The translations under genes were made by a program, and so were the position numbers. Shown here in pieces: positions 37,385 to 46,412 of a DNA stretch of 59,456 bases. The notes below the pieces were generated by a model, which worked only from the letters and a program-made list of their open reading frames with translations, was not told the origin of the DNA and searched no databases. The first letter of the stretch is position 1. Each line of letters opens with the position of its first letter. This DNA is from Streptococcus loxodontisalivarius (lineage in GTDB: Bacteria > Bacillota > Bacilli > Lactobacillales > Streptococcaceae), in the NCBI RefSeq assembly GCF_016908645.1, contig NZ_JAFBEH010000006.1, positions 1-59,456 of the forward strand, in the 5' to 3' direction.

Positions 37385-38434
37385 ATGTTAAAAGGACTTC
37401 GTAAAATTGATCCCTATGTTGCTGGTAGTCAGCCAGCAGAGGAAAATATCATTAAACTCAATACAAATGAGAATGCTTATGGACCAAGTCCGGCAGTCCA
37501 TCAGGCACTCAAGAATTTTGATGCTGATAGTCTCAGGAAGTATTCGACCTTGGATCAGGCAGCTCTGCGTCAGGCACTAGCTGAGAATCTTTCAGTTCCT
37601 GCAGATCAAATCATTATCGGAAATGGTTCGGACGACATTCTTTCTATGGCCTTTCTTGCCTTCTTTAATAGTGATGAAGTCGTTCTTTTTCCAGACTTGA
37701 CCTATGGCTTTTACAAGGTCTGGGCAGATCTTTACCATATCAACTATCATGAAATTCCTCTCAATGACCGTTTTGAAATTGAGACTGAGGACTATTTTGC
37801 GGATAATGGAGGGATTGTCATTACCAATCCTAATGCGCCGACTGGTATCTACAAGTCTCTAGAGGAGATTGAGCGTATCATTCAGGCCAATCAAGATGTG
37901 GTGGTTATTATCGATGAGGCCTATATTAACTTCGGTGGTCAGACAGCCCTTCCTCTCTTGGAAAAATATGACAATGTCTTCATTACAAGAACTTTCTCAA
38001 AAGATGCTGCCCTAGCTGGTCTTCGTGTGGGTTATGGTATCGGCTCTCCTCAGCTGATGGCGGTTATCAATGCTGTTAAAAATTCAGTCAATCCCTATAA
38101 TGTTGATCTCTTAGCTGAAAAATTAGCTCTGGCTGCTGTTGAATCTTGGGATTACTATGAAGACACTTGTCAGAAAATCAGTCAGACCAGAGATTGGTTT
38201 AGTGGTCAATTGCAGGAGCTGGGCTTTGAGGTTCTGCCTTCTAAGACTAATTTTGTCTTGGTAGAGCCAAAAGGAGTGACAGCGCAAGCCATTTTCCAAG
38301 GACTACAAGAACGCAAAATCTATGTGCGTTTCTTCCCTAAAGTGGAGCGAATCCAGAATAAACTGCGCATCTCAATCGGCAGACGAGATGAGATGGAAAC
38401 TGTATTAGATGTGATTAAGGAATTAAGCCTATGA
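37385..38434 (+). CDS. hisC: Histidinol-phosphate aminotransferase
   Basis: HisC makes histidinol phosphate from imidazole-acetol phosphate using PLP. The 349-residue fold-type I aminotransferase has [14 protein letters not shown] (about 23-36), the [10 protein letters not shown] segment and the PLP-lysine motif [18 protein letters not shown]. The ATG at 37385 ([12 protein letters not shown]) is supported by AAAGGA 8 nt upstream; an in-frame frame open from 37226 runs through the T-box terminator and is not real. It is the first gene of the his operon and overlaps hisZ by 4 nt. Confidence 0.95.
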   Translation: MLKGLRKIDPYVAGSQPAEENIIKLNTNENAYGPSPAVHQALKNFDADSLRKYSTLDQAALRQALAENLSVPADQIIIGNGSDDILSMAFLAFFNSDEVVLFPDLTYGFYKVWADLYHINYHEIPLNDRFEIETEDYFADNGGIVITNPNAPTGIYKSLEEIERIIQANQDVVVIIDEAYINFGGQTALPLLEKYDNVFITRTFSKDAALAGLRVGYGIGSPQLMAVINAVKNSVNPYNVDLLAEKLALAAVESWDYYEDTCQKISQTRDWFSGQLQELGFEVLPSKTNFVLVEPKGVTAQAIFQGLQERKIYVRFFPKVERIQNKLRISIGRRDEMETVLDVIKELSL

Positions 38435-39414
38435 AAAAAACGACTTTACCAGTGGGCATGCACGATAAACTCTTCAAGCGTGCCTATGCCATGTACCAGA
38501 TTGAGCGTCGTATCAGCGATCTCTTGATTGATGCGGGCTTCAACCGTATCGAGACACCGACTTTGGAGCATTTTCAGGTCTTTGGTGACGAAGTTGACGC
38601 TAGTCACTACAATCTTTTTGATAATAGGGGAGAATTGCTGAGCCTTCGACCTGATATTACCAGTCAGATTGGGCGTGTCATTGCATCGACCCGTGTTCAG
38701 ACTCCTATCAAATTTTCATACTCTGGCAAGGTTTTTAACTACAATGAAGAAAATCGTGGTCTGTCAAATGAGCACACGCAAGCAGGTGTGGAAATTGTCG
38801 GCTATCCTGTCCAGTCTGCCATGATTGAGGCCATTCAGTCAGCCAAGTCAGCCTTGGATGCTGCTGGCGTTCAGAATTACCAGTTTGAATTCTCACATGC
38901 TATCATTTTGCAGGAAATTTTTGAAACACTTAATTTGGACAAGTCTGAGTCAGATAGATTAGCTGCGCTGATTCGTGATAAGTCAATCACAGGACTCAAT
39001 GAATTTACCAAGACCTATCCGTCAGAGTTTGATGCCCTGATTCAAAATCTGCCTTTCTTATTTGGTGAGACTAAGGATGTCTTGGAAAAAGCACGTCAAT
39101 TGATTCGCAATGAACGCATTTTGACAGCGCTAGATAGCTTGGAAGTCTTGACCCTAGCCCTATCAGATAGTCTAGAGACTACGACCTTGGACCTGGCTCA
39201 GCTATCAAGCATGCCCTACTATACTGGTATGATGTTCAAGGTCTTCGGAGAAAATGTTCCTGATGCCTTTGTCTCAGGTGGGCGTTATGACAAGCTCTTT
39301 GAACGCTTTGGTGCCAAGGAATTGACAGCGGTCGGCTGGGCAATTGACATTGACTCTGTCTATCAGGCTGTTCATGACACAATCGCTTATGGAGGTGCAA
39401 GTTATGACAAGTAA
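38431..39414 (+). CDS. hisZ: ATP phosphoribosyltransferase regulatory subunit HisZ
   Basis: HisZ is a paralogue of histidyl-tRNA synthetase that lacks aminoacylation and serves as the regulatory subunit for the short form of HisG. The 327-residue protein has class II synthetase-like motifs ([17 protein letters not shown], about 33-49; [15 protein letters not shown], about 70-84; [18 protein letters not shown], about 111-128). It lacks the anticodon-binding domain. It overlaps hisC by 4 nt and hisG by 11 nt. Confidence 0.93.
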   Translation: MKKTTLPVGMHDKLFKRAYAMYQIERRISDLLIDAGFNRIETPTLEHFQVFGDEVDASHYNLFDNRGELLSLRPDITSQIGRVIASTRVQTPIKFSYSGKVFNYNEENRGLSNEHTQAGVEIVGYPVQSAMIEAIQSAKSALDAAGVQNYQFEFSHAIILQEIFETLNLDKSESDRLAALIRDKSITGLNEFTKTYPSEFDALIQNLPFLFGETKDVLEKARQLIRNERILTALDSLEVLTLALSDSLETTTLDLAQLSSMPYYTGMMFKVFGENVPDAFVSGGRYDKLFERFGAKELTAVGWAIDIDSVYQAVHDTIAYGGASYDK

Positions 39415-40054
39415 TCAAATCACCATTGCTCTGACTAAGGGGCGTATTGAAAAAGATGCTGTCGCCTTGTTTGAAAAGGCTGGATTTGACATGTCTTTCA
39501 TGGCTGACAAGGGGCGCAATCTGATTTTTGAAAGCCCAGACAAGAAATTCCGTTTTCTTTTGGTCAAGGCTCCTGATGTTACCACCTATGTTCGCCACGG
39601 TGTTGCTGATATCGGTGTGGTCGGTAAGGATGTTCTGGTTGAGCATCCGACTGGCTATCTGGAAATGTTGGATTTGAACTTTGGGCTCTGCAAATTCTCA
39701 GTGGCTTCAACGGATGATTATAATCCTGATGACCACAAGCGTAAGCGTATTGCTACCAAGTATCCAACAATTGCGCGCGAGCATTTTAACAAAAAAGGTG
39801 AAGACGTTGAAATCATCTCTATCCAAGGAAGCGTGGAAATCGCCCCTGTTATCGGTCTAGCGGATGCTATTGTCGATATCGTGGAGACTGGAAATACCTT
39901 GGTTGCTAACGGGCTCAAGGTCTATGAGGATATCTGTCGTATCTCAGCCCGCATGATTGTCAATAAGGCTGCGCTAAAAAATAATCCCGAGCTTTTGCCT
40001 TTTATCCGTAAGATTGAAGACATCGTAGGAAATGAGGAGGTACCTTTCAAATGA
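39404..40054 (+). CDS. hisG: ATP phosphoribosyltransferase, short form
   Basis: HisG catalyses the first step of histidine synthesis, joining ATP and PRPP. The 216-residue protein is the short form, lacking the C-terminal regulatory domain, and therefore needs HisZ. It shows [11 protein letters not shown] (about 9-19), the signature [22 protein letters not shown] (about 145-166) and the conserved SPDK segment. The ATG at 39404 follows GGAGGT within the hisZ end; a longer frame from 39344 overlaps hisZ. Confidence 0.95.
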   Translation: MTSNQITIALTKGRIEKDAVALFEKAGFDMSFMADKGRNLIFESPDKKFRFLLVKAPDVTTYVRHGVADIGVVGKDVLVEHPTGYLEMLDLNFGLCKFSVASTDDYNPDDHKRKRIATKYPTIAREHFNKKGEDVEIISIQGSVEIAPVIGLADAIVDIVETGNTLVANGLKVYEDICRISARMIVNKAALKNNPELLPFIRKIEDIVGNEEVPFK

Positions 40055-41334
40055 AACGATTAAGTGGAAGTAATGAAGAAATTTCAGCTATTCTCTATCA
40101 AGAACAACTGGAATTATCAAAGGAAAATCTGGACGTTGAAGAAACAGTCCGTCAAATCATTGAAGATGTGAAAAATCGTGGCGATCAGGCTCTCCGTGAC
40201 TATTCACGTCAGTTTGATAAAGTTGACTTGGATTCACTTGAAGTCAGTCAGGAATTGATTGACCAGGCTTTTGAAGAGGTTGATGCAGAAGTCTTGTCAG
40301 CTCTTGAAAATGCCAAGGCAAACATCGAATCTTACCACCGCCAGCAGCTTGAAAGAGGTTTTGAAGATCAACCATCTGATGGTGTCATTCGTGGACAGCT
40401 CATTCGTCCGATCGACCGTGTGGGTGTCTATGTTCCTGGTGGAACGGCAGCCTACCCGTCATCAGTTCTCATGAATGTTATCCCAGCTAAGATTGCTGGT
40501 GTTAAGGAAATCATCATGATTACTCCGCCGCAAGAACACTTTGTTCCAGCTATTTTGGTGGCTGCTAAACTTGCTGGGGTCGATAAAATCTACCAAGTCG
40601 GTGGTGCTCAAGGTGTGGCAGCTCTGGCTTATGGGACGCAAACTATCCCTCAGGTGGATAAAATCACTGGACCTGGTAATATCTTTGTAGCGACAGCCAA
40701 GAAGCAGGTCTTTGGTATTGTCGGTATCGACATGATTGCTGGTCCTTCTGAGATTGGTGTTATCGCGGACGCTTCAGCCAATGCCAAGTACGTGGCAGCT
40801 GACCTCCTCTCTCAGGCGGAGCATGATGTGCGTGCGCGAGCTATTTTGGTAACTGATTCGGAAAAATTAGCTGACGCTGTCGAAGTTGAAATCGAAAAAC
40901 AACTCAAAGAGCTCCCACGAGAAGCAATTGCCAGACCTTCGGTTGAAAATAATGGCCGAATTATCATTGCAGAAAATACTGAAGACATGTTTGACCTCAT
41001 GAACAAGGTAGCTCCTGAGCATTTAGAAATCGCCATGGACAATGCTTACAACTACTTGGATAAGGTGCAGAATGCAGGGTCTATCTTCCTCGGTCACTAC
41101 ACATCCGAGCCAATCGGAGACTACTACGCAGGTGCTAACCACGTTCTTCCAACAACAGCAACTAGCCGTTTTTCATCTGCTCTAGGCGTACACGACTTTA
41201 TCAAACGCATCCAGTACACGCAATACGATAAGGCAGCCGTCAATGCTGCTGAAAAAGACATCACAACCCTAGCCTACGCAGAAGGTCTGCAGGCACACGC
41301 CAAAGCAATCGAGGTGAGAAATGACAAGAACTAA
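40051..41334 (+). CDS. hisD: Histidinol dehydrogenase
   Basis: HisD performs the last two oxidations, histidinol to histidine, with NAD and zinc. The 427-residue protein has [20 protein letters not shown] (about 127-146), the GPGN and [15 protein letters not shown] segments, zinc-ligand regions LLSQAEHD (about 252-259) and [13 protein letters not shown], and PEHLEI (about 326-331). It overlaps hisG by 4 nt and the SerB-like gene by 14 nt. Confidence 0.96.
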   Translation: MKRLSGSNEEISAILYQEQLELSKENLDVEETVRQIIEDVKNRGDQALRDYSRQFDKVDLDSLEVSQELIDQAFEEVDAEVLSALENAKANIESYHRQQLERGFEDQPSDGVIRGQLIRPIDRVGVYVPGGTAAYPSSVLMNVIPAKIAGVKEIIMITPPQEHFVPAILVAAKLAGVDKIYQVGGAQGVAALAYGTQTIPQVDKITGPGNIFVATAKKQVFGIVGIDMIAGPSEIGVIADASANAKYVAADLLSQAEHDVRARAILVTDSEKLADAVEVEIEKQLKELPREAIARPSVENNGRIIIAENTEDMFDLMNKVAPEHLEIAMDNAYNYLDKVQNAGSIFLGHYTSEPIGDYYAGANHVLPTTATSRFSSALGVHDFIKRIQYTQYDKAAVNAAEKDITTLAYAEGLQAHAKAIEVRNDKN

Positions 41335-41968
41335 AGGACTTTTGGTCATGGATGTGGACTCAACCCTCGTCCAAGAAGAGGTGATTGACCTCCTAGGAGA
41401 AGAAGCAGGCGTTGGCGAGAAAGTCGCTCAAATCACAGAACGTGCCATGCGTGGTGAATTAGACTTCAAAGAAGCCTTGGATGAGCGTGTCGCAACCCTA
41501 GCAGGACTATCAGAAGAAATTTTCGACAAGGTTTACAAACGTATCCATTTTAACAAGGGTGCCAAGGAATTAGTCGCAGAACTCCACAAGCGTGGCTACA
41601 AGGTAGGACTAGTGTCAGGAGGATTCCATGAAACCGTTGACCGACTTGCCAAAGAAGCAGGGGTGGACTACGTTAAAGCCAATCATTTAGAAGTCAAAGA
41701 GGGCAAGTTGACAGGAAAAGTCTATGGCGACATCGTGACTAAAGATGTCAAAGTCCAAAAATTGAAAGAATGGGCTGCTGACAATGAGCTAGAGCTGACA
41801 GATACCATTGCCATGGGAGACGGAGCTAACGACCTACCAATGATTCAAACAGCAGGGATTGGCATCGCCTTTTGTGCCAAACCAATTGTCCGTGAACAAG
41901 CCCCCTACCAGATTAATGAAGCTGATTTGTACAAAGTCATTGACATATTAGACGAGGTGAAAAAATGA
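41321..41968 (+). CDS. serB: SerB-like HAD phosphatase, probable histidinol-phosphatase of the operon
   Basis: By sequence this is a phosphoserine phosphatase-type HAD enzyme of 215 residues: motif [15 protein letters not shown] (about 10-23), motif II LVSGGF (about 92-97), and motif [12 protein letters not shown] (about 167-176). It lies inside the his operon, overlapping hisD by 14 nt and hisB by 4 nt. The operon has no PHP-type (HisK/HisJ) or other obvious histidinol-phosphatase, so the likely substrate is histidinol phosphate, or both. This functional call is inference; plain SerB is the alternative. Confidence 0.88.
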   Translation: MTRTKGLLVMDVDSTLVQEEVIDLLGEEAGVGEKVAQITERAMRGELDFKEALDERVATLAGLSEEIFDKVYKRIHFNKGAKELVAELHKRGYKVGLVSGGFHETVDRLAKEAGVDYVKANHLEVKEGKLTGKVYGDIVTKDVKVQKLKEWAADNELELTDTIAMGDGANDLPMIQTAGIGIAFCAKPIVREQAPYQINEADLYKVIDILDEVKK

Positions 41969-42549
41969 GACAAGCAAGTATTGAACGTAATACCTTTGAA
42001 ACTAAAATCAAGTTGACCCTCAACTTGGATGCTCAAGAGCCAGTGGATATTGATACTGGTGTTGGTTTCTTCGACCACATGTTGACCCTTTTTGCCCGCC
42101 ACAGCCGTATTTCACTTGTGGTTAAGGCAGATGGTGACCTTCATGTTGACAGTCACCACACAGTAGAAGATGTCGGTATCGTTCTCGGTCAAGCCATCAA
42201 GGAAGCTCTTGGTGACAAGGCTGGTATCAACCGCTATGGAACAGCCTTTGTTCCAATGGATGAAACGCTAGGTATGTCTAGTCTTGACCTGTCAGGTCGT
42301 TCTTATCTTGTTTTCGATTGTGATTTTGACAATCCAAAACTCGGTAATTTTGACACAGAGTTGGTTGAAGAATTCTTCCAAGCCCTTGCCTTCAATGTTC
42401 AGATGAACCTGCATTTGAAGATTTTGCACGGTAAAAATAACCACCACAAGTCAGAAAGTCTTTTCAAAGCCACTGGGCGTGCTCTGCGCGAAGCCATTAC
42501 CATCAACCCAGAAATCCACGGTGTCAACTCAACCAAGGGCATGCTTTAG
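41965..42549 (+). CDS. hisB: Imidazoleglycerol-phosphate dehydratase
   Basis: HisB removes water from imidazoleglycerol phosphate using manganese. The 194-residue monofunctional protein has [13 protein letters not shown] (about 36-48), [16 protein letters not shown] (about 62-77), and [19 protein letters not shown] (about 159-177), the metal-binding histidine motifs. It lacks the phosphatase domain found in E. coli HisB, which leaves that step to another enzyme. It overlaps the SerB-like gene by 4 nt. Confidence 0.96.
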   Translation: MRQASIERNTFETKIKLTLNLDAQEPVDIDTGVGFFDHMLTLFARHSRISLVVKADGDLHVDSHHTVEDVGIVLGQAIKEALGDKAGINRYGTAFVPMDETLGMSSLDLSGRSYLVFDCDFDNPKLGNFDTELVEEFFQALAFNVQMNLHLKILHGKNNHHKSESLFKATGRALREAITINPEIHGVNSTKGML

Positions 42550-42561
42550 AAAGAGGAGCCT

Positions 42562-43176
42562 ATGATTATAGTCATTGATTACGATGCAGGAAATACTGCA
42601 AATGTCCTGCGTGCTTTGGCGAAACTTGGCGTTGAGGCAGAGCTTTCAGCTGACAGCGACAAGATTTTAGCAGCCTCTGGCTTGATTTTGCCGGGTGTAG
42701 GGGCTTATCCGACGGCAATGGCAGAGCTAGAAAAAAGAGGTTTGGTTCCAGTTATCAAAGAGGCGGTAGCCAAAGGAACACCTCTACTTGGAATCTGTCT
42801 CGGAATGCAAATCTTGACGGAGACTGGGCTAGAACATCAAGAGACAAAAGGACTGGGCTTCATTCCAGGGACTTGTCGCCCTATTCCAGCCCAGCCTGAT
42901 AAACCAGTCCCACACATGGGGTGGAACAATCTTGATATTCAGCAGGAGACAGCTCTGACAGGAGGTCTTCAAGACCAGTCGGTCTATTTTGTGCACAGCT
43001 ATTTTACAGATGTCCCTAAAGATTACATCGATGTGACGGCTGACTACTCTATCCAAGTCCCAGCCATGATCCACAAGGATAATGTCTACGGTGCCCAGTT
43101 CCACCCTGAAAAATCAGGCGATACAGGACTCGGTATTTTGGAAAAATTTGTCGGACTCTGTCAGGAGAAAAGCTAA
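42562..43176 (+). CDS. hisH: Imidazole glycerol phosphate synthase, glutaminase subunit
   Basis: HisH releases ammonia from glutamine and passes it to HisF. The 204-residue class I glutamine amidotransferase has the nucleophile C79 in LLGICLGMQ and the His/Glu pair in QFHPEKSG (about 182-189). The oxyanion strand LILPGVGAYP is at about 41-50. AGAGGAG precedes the ATG. Its stop shares a base with the start of the alpha/beta hydrolase gene (TAATG). Confidence 0.95.
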   Translation: MIIVIDYDAGNTANVLRALAKLGVEAELSADSDKILAASGLILPGVGAYPTAMAELEKRGLVPVIKEAVAKGTPLLGICLGMQILTETGLEHQETKGLGFIPGTCRPIPAQPDKPVPHMGWNNLDIQQETALTGGLQDQSVYFVHSYFTDVPKDYIDVTADYSIQVPAMIHKDNVYGAQFHPEKSGDTGLGILEKFVGLCQEKS

Positions 43177-43997
43177 TGGTTACAACAATAAGCTATGCCA
43201 GTCAATCATCCAGTCAGGTTTTAGACCTCTATCAGCCAGAAAATCCCAAGGACAAAAATCCCTTGTTGATTTTGGTGCACGGTGGTGCCTTTATCTTCGG
43301 AGACCAGAAGATGCCAATTTTTCAGCCCGTCATAAGCAAGGCTCTCAGCCTCGGTTATGTCGTGGCATCCTTGGATTATCGCAAGTCCAAAGAGGCGATT
43401 TTCCCAGCTGCCCTCGCTGACGTTAAGGCTGCAGTTCGCTTTTTGAAAGCTCAGGCGGACGAATTTGCCATTGATAGCGATAATATCACCATCTGGGGCG
43501 AATCGGCTGGCGCTTACTTGTCGGTCATGACTGCTTTGACAGCAGAGGTTAAGGCTTTAGACGGTGATCTATCAGTTGCCTTGGAAGAAAGCTCTGCTGT
43601 TCACAAATTAGTCAGCTTCTACGCACCAGTAGACTTCTATCATTTGAAGAGTGACTATCGTGCATTCGGAAATCTTGACAATGGAGATGGACATTTTGAA
43701 GCACTCTTTCTAGGTGTAGAGGACATTTACCAATCTGAAGCAGCATGCGCAGCCAGCTACTGGGAGACCTATCGTGACCAACTGCCAGCAGATTTTAGCT
43801 TGAAAGCTATTGTTGAGGTTGGAGGAGAAGGTGATGATAAGGTTCCTTACCTCCAATCTCAGCATCTTGCTGAAAAACTGGAAGCTTTGGCTGGTGTGAC
43901 AGTCTCTTACAAACAAATCAAAGAAGCCAAACACGAAGATCCTCTCTTTTATACAGAGGAGAACCTTTCAGAAATTTTTGAAAAACTAGAAGATTAG
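43176..43997 (+). CDS. Alpha/beta hydrolase (carboxylesterase-like) inside the his operon
   Basis: The 273-residue protein is an esterase/lipase-type alpha/beta hydrolase with the oxyanion motif LVHGGAFIFGD (about 33-43), nucleophile serine in WGESAGAYLS (about 109-118) and a likely catalytic histidine in EAKHEDPLF (about 250-258). No signal peptide is seen. It is translationally coupled to hisH, yet histidine synthesis needs no such enzyme. It might remove a toxic intermediate or be a passenger gene; neither is proven. Confidence 0.85.
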   Translation: MVTTISYASQSSSQVLDLYQPENPKDKNPLLILVHGGAFIFGDQKMPIFQPVISKALSLGYVVASLDYRKSKEAIFPAALADVKAAVRFLKAQADEFAIDSDNITIWGESAGAYLSVMTALTAEVKALDGDLSVALEESSAVHKLVSFYAPVDFYHLKSDYRAFGNLDNGDGHFEALFLGVEDIYQSEAACAASYWETYRDQLPADFSLKAIVEVGGEGDDKVPYLQSQHLAEKLEALAGVTVSYKQIKEAKHEDPLFYTEENLSEIFEKLED

Positions 43998-44089
43998 AAG
44001 TCTGACTTGGCTAAACGACATAGAAAGGAAAAGAGTTGCCTGATTTGGATTTGACGGTTCAAATTCTCGCGACTCTCGGTATCTTAAGA

Positions 44090-44809
44090 ATGCAAATTTT
44101 ACCTGCTATTGATATTAAAGACGGGCAGGCTGTCCGTTTGTTTAAAGGGGATTTCAACCAGAAGACGGTTGTTAATCCTGATGTTTTAGGTCAAGCTCGC
44201 ATTTTTGCGGATGCGGGTATTGATTTTATCCATGTGGTAGACTTGGACGGTGCTCTTGATGGCGCTGCGACCAACCGTGATTTGATTGCGGCTCTCAAGG
44301 TAGCAACTGGTCTCGGTGTTGAGGTCGGTGGCGGTATCCGTACGCTTGAGCAGATTGAGGACTATCTTGCGGTCGGTATCGACCGTGTCATTATCGGTTC
44401 TATGGCGGTTAAGGATCCTGCCTTTGTCAAAGCTGCGCTGGACAAGTTCGGTGCAGAGCACATTGTGGTCGGCATCGATGCCAAGGATGGTTTCGTTGCG
44501 ACAGAAGGTTGGTTGGAAACTAGCACAGTTGATTACATCAGCCTTGCTAAAGAGATGGAAAAAATGGGTGTTGAACTCTTCGTCTACACAGACGTTGACC
44601 GTGACGGCACCTTGACTGGACCAAACTTTGACCACTATGAACGACTTGTTGCAGAATTGACGACTGCCAAGGTCATCGCCTCTGGCGGCATTGCAGAGCT
44701 CAGTGATTTAACCAAACTCCAAGAAATCGGCGTCGCAGGAACTATCGTCGGGAAAGCCTACTACAATGGCAACATTTCTCTCGATGAACTCAAGACATTT
44801 GGAGGCTAG
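44090..44809 (+). CDS. hisA: HisA isomerase (phosphoribosylformimino-AICAR-phosphate isomerase)
   Basis: HisA isomerises ProFAR to PRFAR. The 239-residue TIM-barrel protein starts [20 protein letters not shown], with catalytic aspartates in AIDIKDG (D8) and YTDVDRDGT (about D129). I use the ATG at 44090 because that is the family N-terminus. However, it has no clear ribosome-binding site, while an in-frame TTG at 44036 has AAAGGA 8 nt upstream and would add 18 residues. The true start is therefore uncertain. hisF follows after 3 nt. Confidence 0.93.
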   Translation: MQILPAIDIKDGQAVRLFKGDFNQKTVVNPDVLGQARIFADAGIDFIHVVDLDGALDGAATNRDLIAALKVATGLGVEVGGGIRTLEQIEDYLAVGIDRVIIGSMAVKDPAFVKAALDKFGAEHIVVGIDAKDGFVATEGWLETSTVDYISLAKEMEKMGVELFVYTDVDRDGTLTGPNFDHYERLVAELTTAKVIASGGIAELSDLTKLQEIGVAGTIVGKAYYNGNISLDELKTFGG

Positions 44810-44812
44810 CCT

Positions 44813-45571
44813 ATGCTAAAAAAACGCATTATTCCCTGCCTTGATGTCAAGGATGGGCGTGTGGTTAAGGGGGTCAATTTTGTCAATCTGACCGACGTTG
44901 GTGATCCCGTCGACTCAGCTCGTGCCTACTACGAGGCTGGCTGTGATGAGCTGGTCTTTCTAGACATCACGGCAACCCACGAAGAACGTGATACGACTGT
45001 TGATATGGTTAAGCGCGTGGCGGATCAGGTCTTCATTCCCTTCACAGTTGGTGGCGGTATTCGTTCCGTTGAGGACATGAACAAGATGCTCAAGGCTGGC
45101 GCTGACAAGGTTGCGGTCAACTCATCAGCCGTTGCCAACCCTAAACTGATTAAAGACTGCTCTGAAAAATTCGGTAATCAGTGTGTGGTTGCTGCTATCG
45201 ATGCTCGCAAAGAAGAAGACGGCTCATGGCATGTTTACGTGGCAGGCGGTCGCAAGGACACAGGTAAGGACCTGATTGATTGGGCTAAGGAGGTCGTTAG
45301 CTTGGGTGCTGGCGAGATTCTGCTGACTTCTATGGACAAGGACGGCACTAAGTCTGGCTTTGACCTAGACATGCTAAACGCCGTAGCCAGTGTCGTTGAT
45401 GTGCCTATCATCGCTTCGGGCGGAGCTGGCAACATTGACCATATGGTTGAAGTCTTTGAAAAGACCCCAGCAACAGGTGCCTTGGCGGCTTCTATTTTCC
45501 ATTTTGGAGAAGTTGCTATCGCAGATACCAAAAAAGCCATGGCTGCTGCTGGTCAGGAGGTAAGACTATGA
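44813..45571 (+). CDS. hisF: Imidazole glycerol phosphate synthase, cyclase subunit
   Basis: HisF uses ammonia from HisH to form the imidazole ring, yielding imidazoleglycerol phosphate and AICAR. The 252-residue TIM barrel starts [20 protein letters not shown] with catalytic D11, and has the second aspartate in [11 protein letters not shown] (about D130). Half-barrel repeats typical of the family are visible ([24 protein letters not shown]). GGAGGC at the hisA end serves as its ribosome-binding site; it overlaps hisI by 4 nt. Confidence 0.97.
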   Translation: MLKKRIIPCLDVKDGRVVKGVNFVNLTDVGDPVDSARAYYEAGCDELVFLDITATHEERDTTVDMVKRVADQVFIPFTVGGGIRSVEDMNKMLKAGADKVAVNSSAVANPKLIKDCSEKFGNQCVVAAIDARKEEDGSWHVYVAGGRKDTGKDLIDWAKEVVSLGAGEILLTSMDKDGTKSGFDLDMLNAVASVVDVPIIASGGAGNIDHMVEVFEKTPATGALAASIFHFGEVAIADTKKAMAAAGQEVRL

Positions 45572-45900
45572 CAGACACGACCTTAGATTTTGCTAAGCAA
45601 GATGGTCTTGTACCCGTTATCGTGACTGACCATGAAACAGGACAAGTCCTCATGCTTGCCTACATGAATGAAGAATCATACAAGCTAACGCTTGAAACCA
45701 AGCAGATGCATTACTGGAGCCGTTCACGAAATGAACCCTGGCACAAAGGAGCAACCTCAGGTCACTATCAGCATGTCAAAAGCATCAAGACCGACTGTGA
45801 CCGTGACACCCTTCTTATCTCAGTAGAACAAGTGGGCGCAGCCTGCCACACAGGTGCTTATTCATGCTTCTTTGAGGAGATTTATAGCCAAGAAGACTAA
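45568..45900 (+). CDS. hisI: Phosphoribosyl-AMP cyclohydrolase
   Basis: HisI opens the adenine ring of phosphoribosyl-AMP. The 110-residue monofunctional protein has metal-ligand motifs [11 protein letters not shown] (about 72-82) and [13 protein letters not shown] (about 90-102), plus the typical [16 protein letters not shown] and [15 protein letters not shown] segments. In this operon hisI and hisE are separate genes rather than fused. It overlaps hisF by 4 nt; a 30-nt gap with an AGGAGG site precedes hisE. Confidence 0.96.
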   Translation: MTDTTLDFAKQDGLVPVIVTDHETGQVLMLAYMNEESYKLTLETKQMHYWSRSRNEPWHKGATSGHYQHVKSIKTDCDRDTLLISVEQVGAACHTGAYSCFFEEIYSQED

Positions 45901-45930
45901 AAAGCTCTGCTATTTTCAGGAGGAAAAAAC

Positions 45931-46245
45931 ATGTTAGAAACACTTTATAAAGAAGCCTTGGATCGCAAAAACAATCCCAAGGAAGGCTCATACACCAACT
46001 ACCTTTTTGACAAAGGTTTGGACAAGATTTTGAAGAAGGTCGGTGAAGAAGCGACAGAAGTTGTCATCGGTGCCAAAAATGCCGATAAGGACGAAATTGC
46101 TAATGAAACAGCCGATGTCCTCTATCACCTTGCTGTTATGCTAGTTGAGACTGGCGTTAGCATCGAAGATGTCAATGCAGTCCTTCAAGCACGCCAAGGC
46201 AAACAATCAAATGTTCATGACAGACCAGAAGTGACAGAATATTAA
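45931..46245 (+). CDS. hisE: Phosphoribosyl-ATP pyrophosphatase
   Basis: HisE removes pyrophosphate from phosphoribosyl-ATP, the second step of the pathway. The 104-residue all-helical MazG-like protein has KKVGEEATEVVIGAKN (about 35-50) and ETADVLYHLAVMLVETGV (about 58-75), with the acidic magnesium-binding residues. It is the last gene of the operon and is followed by a long hairpin terminator. Confidence 0.95.
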   Translation: MLETLYKEALDRKNNPKEGSYTNYLFDKGLDKILKKVGEEATEVVIGAKNADKDEIANETADVLYHLAVMLVETGVSIEDVNAVLQARQGKQSNVHDRPEVTEY

Positions 46246-46317
46246 AAAAGACTATCCTTTCCCAACTTATCAAGCAGTCAAAAAACTTGATAATATCGGA
46301 AATTGGATAGTTTTTTA
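46244..46317 (+). terminator. Terminator of the histidine operon
   Basis: A long imperfect hairpin pairs AAAAAGACTATCC with GGATAGTTTTTT and, further in, ACTTATCAAG with CTTGATAAT, ending in a T-run. It probably insulates the cas promoter that follows. Confidence 0.8.
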
Positions 46318-46344
46318 ATATTTAAATAATATTATTAAATAACC

Positions 46345-46382
46345 TGAAAGCGCTTGAAACATCCTGGTTCTGGGAGTAAAAT
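46345..46382 (+). promoter_or_regulatory. Promoter of the cas operon with a cre-like operator
   Basis: -35 TTGAAA (46354-46359), 17-nt spacer and -10 TAAAAT (46377-46382) form a good promoter. TGAAAGCGCTTGAA (46345-46358) overlaps the -35 and matches the CcpA cre palindrome TGAAAGCGCTTTCA at 12 of 14 positions. A near-perfect AT palindrome lies just upstream (46318-46341). Confidence 0.65.
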
Positions 46383-46412
46383 AGAGGTATGAAAAAGTAT
46401 CGAGGTGATTAT

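Noticed and set aside
46389..46412. Earlier ATG for cas3
   Set aside because: The predicted transcript start coincides with it, while GAGGTGA is properly spaced for the ATG at 46413; kept only as a leaderless alternative.
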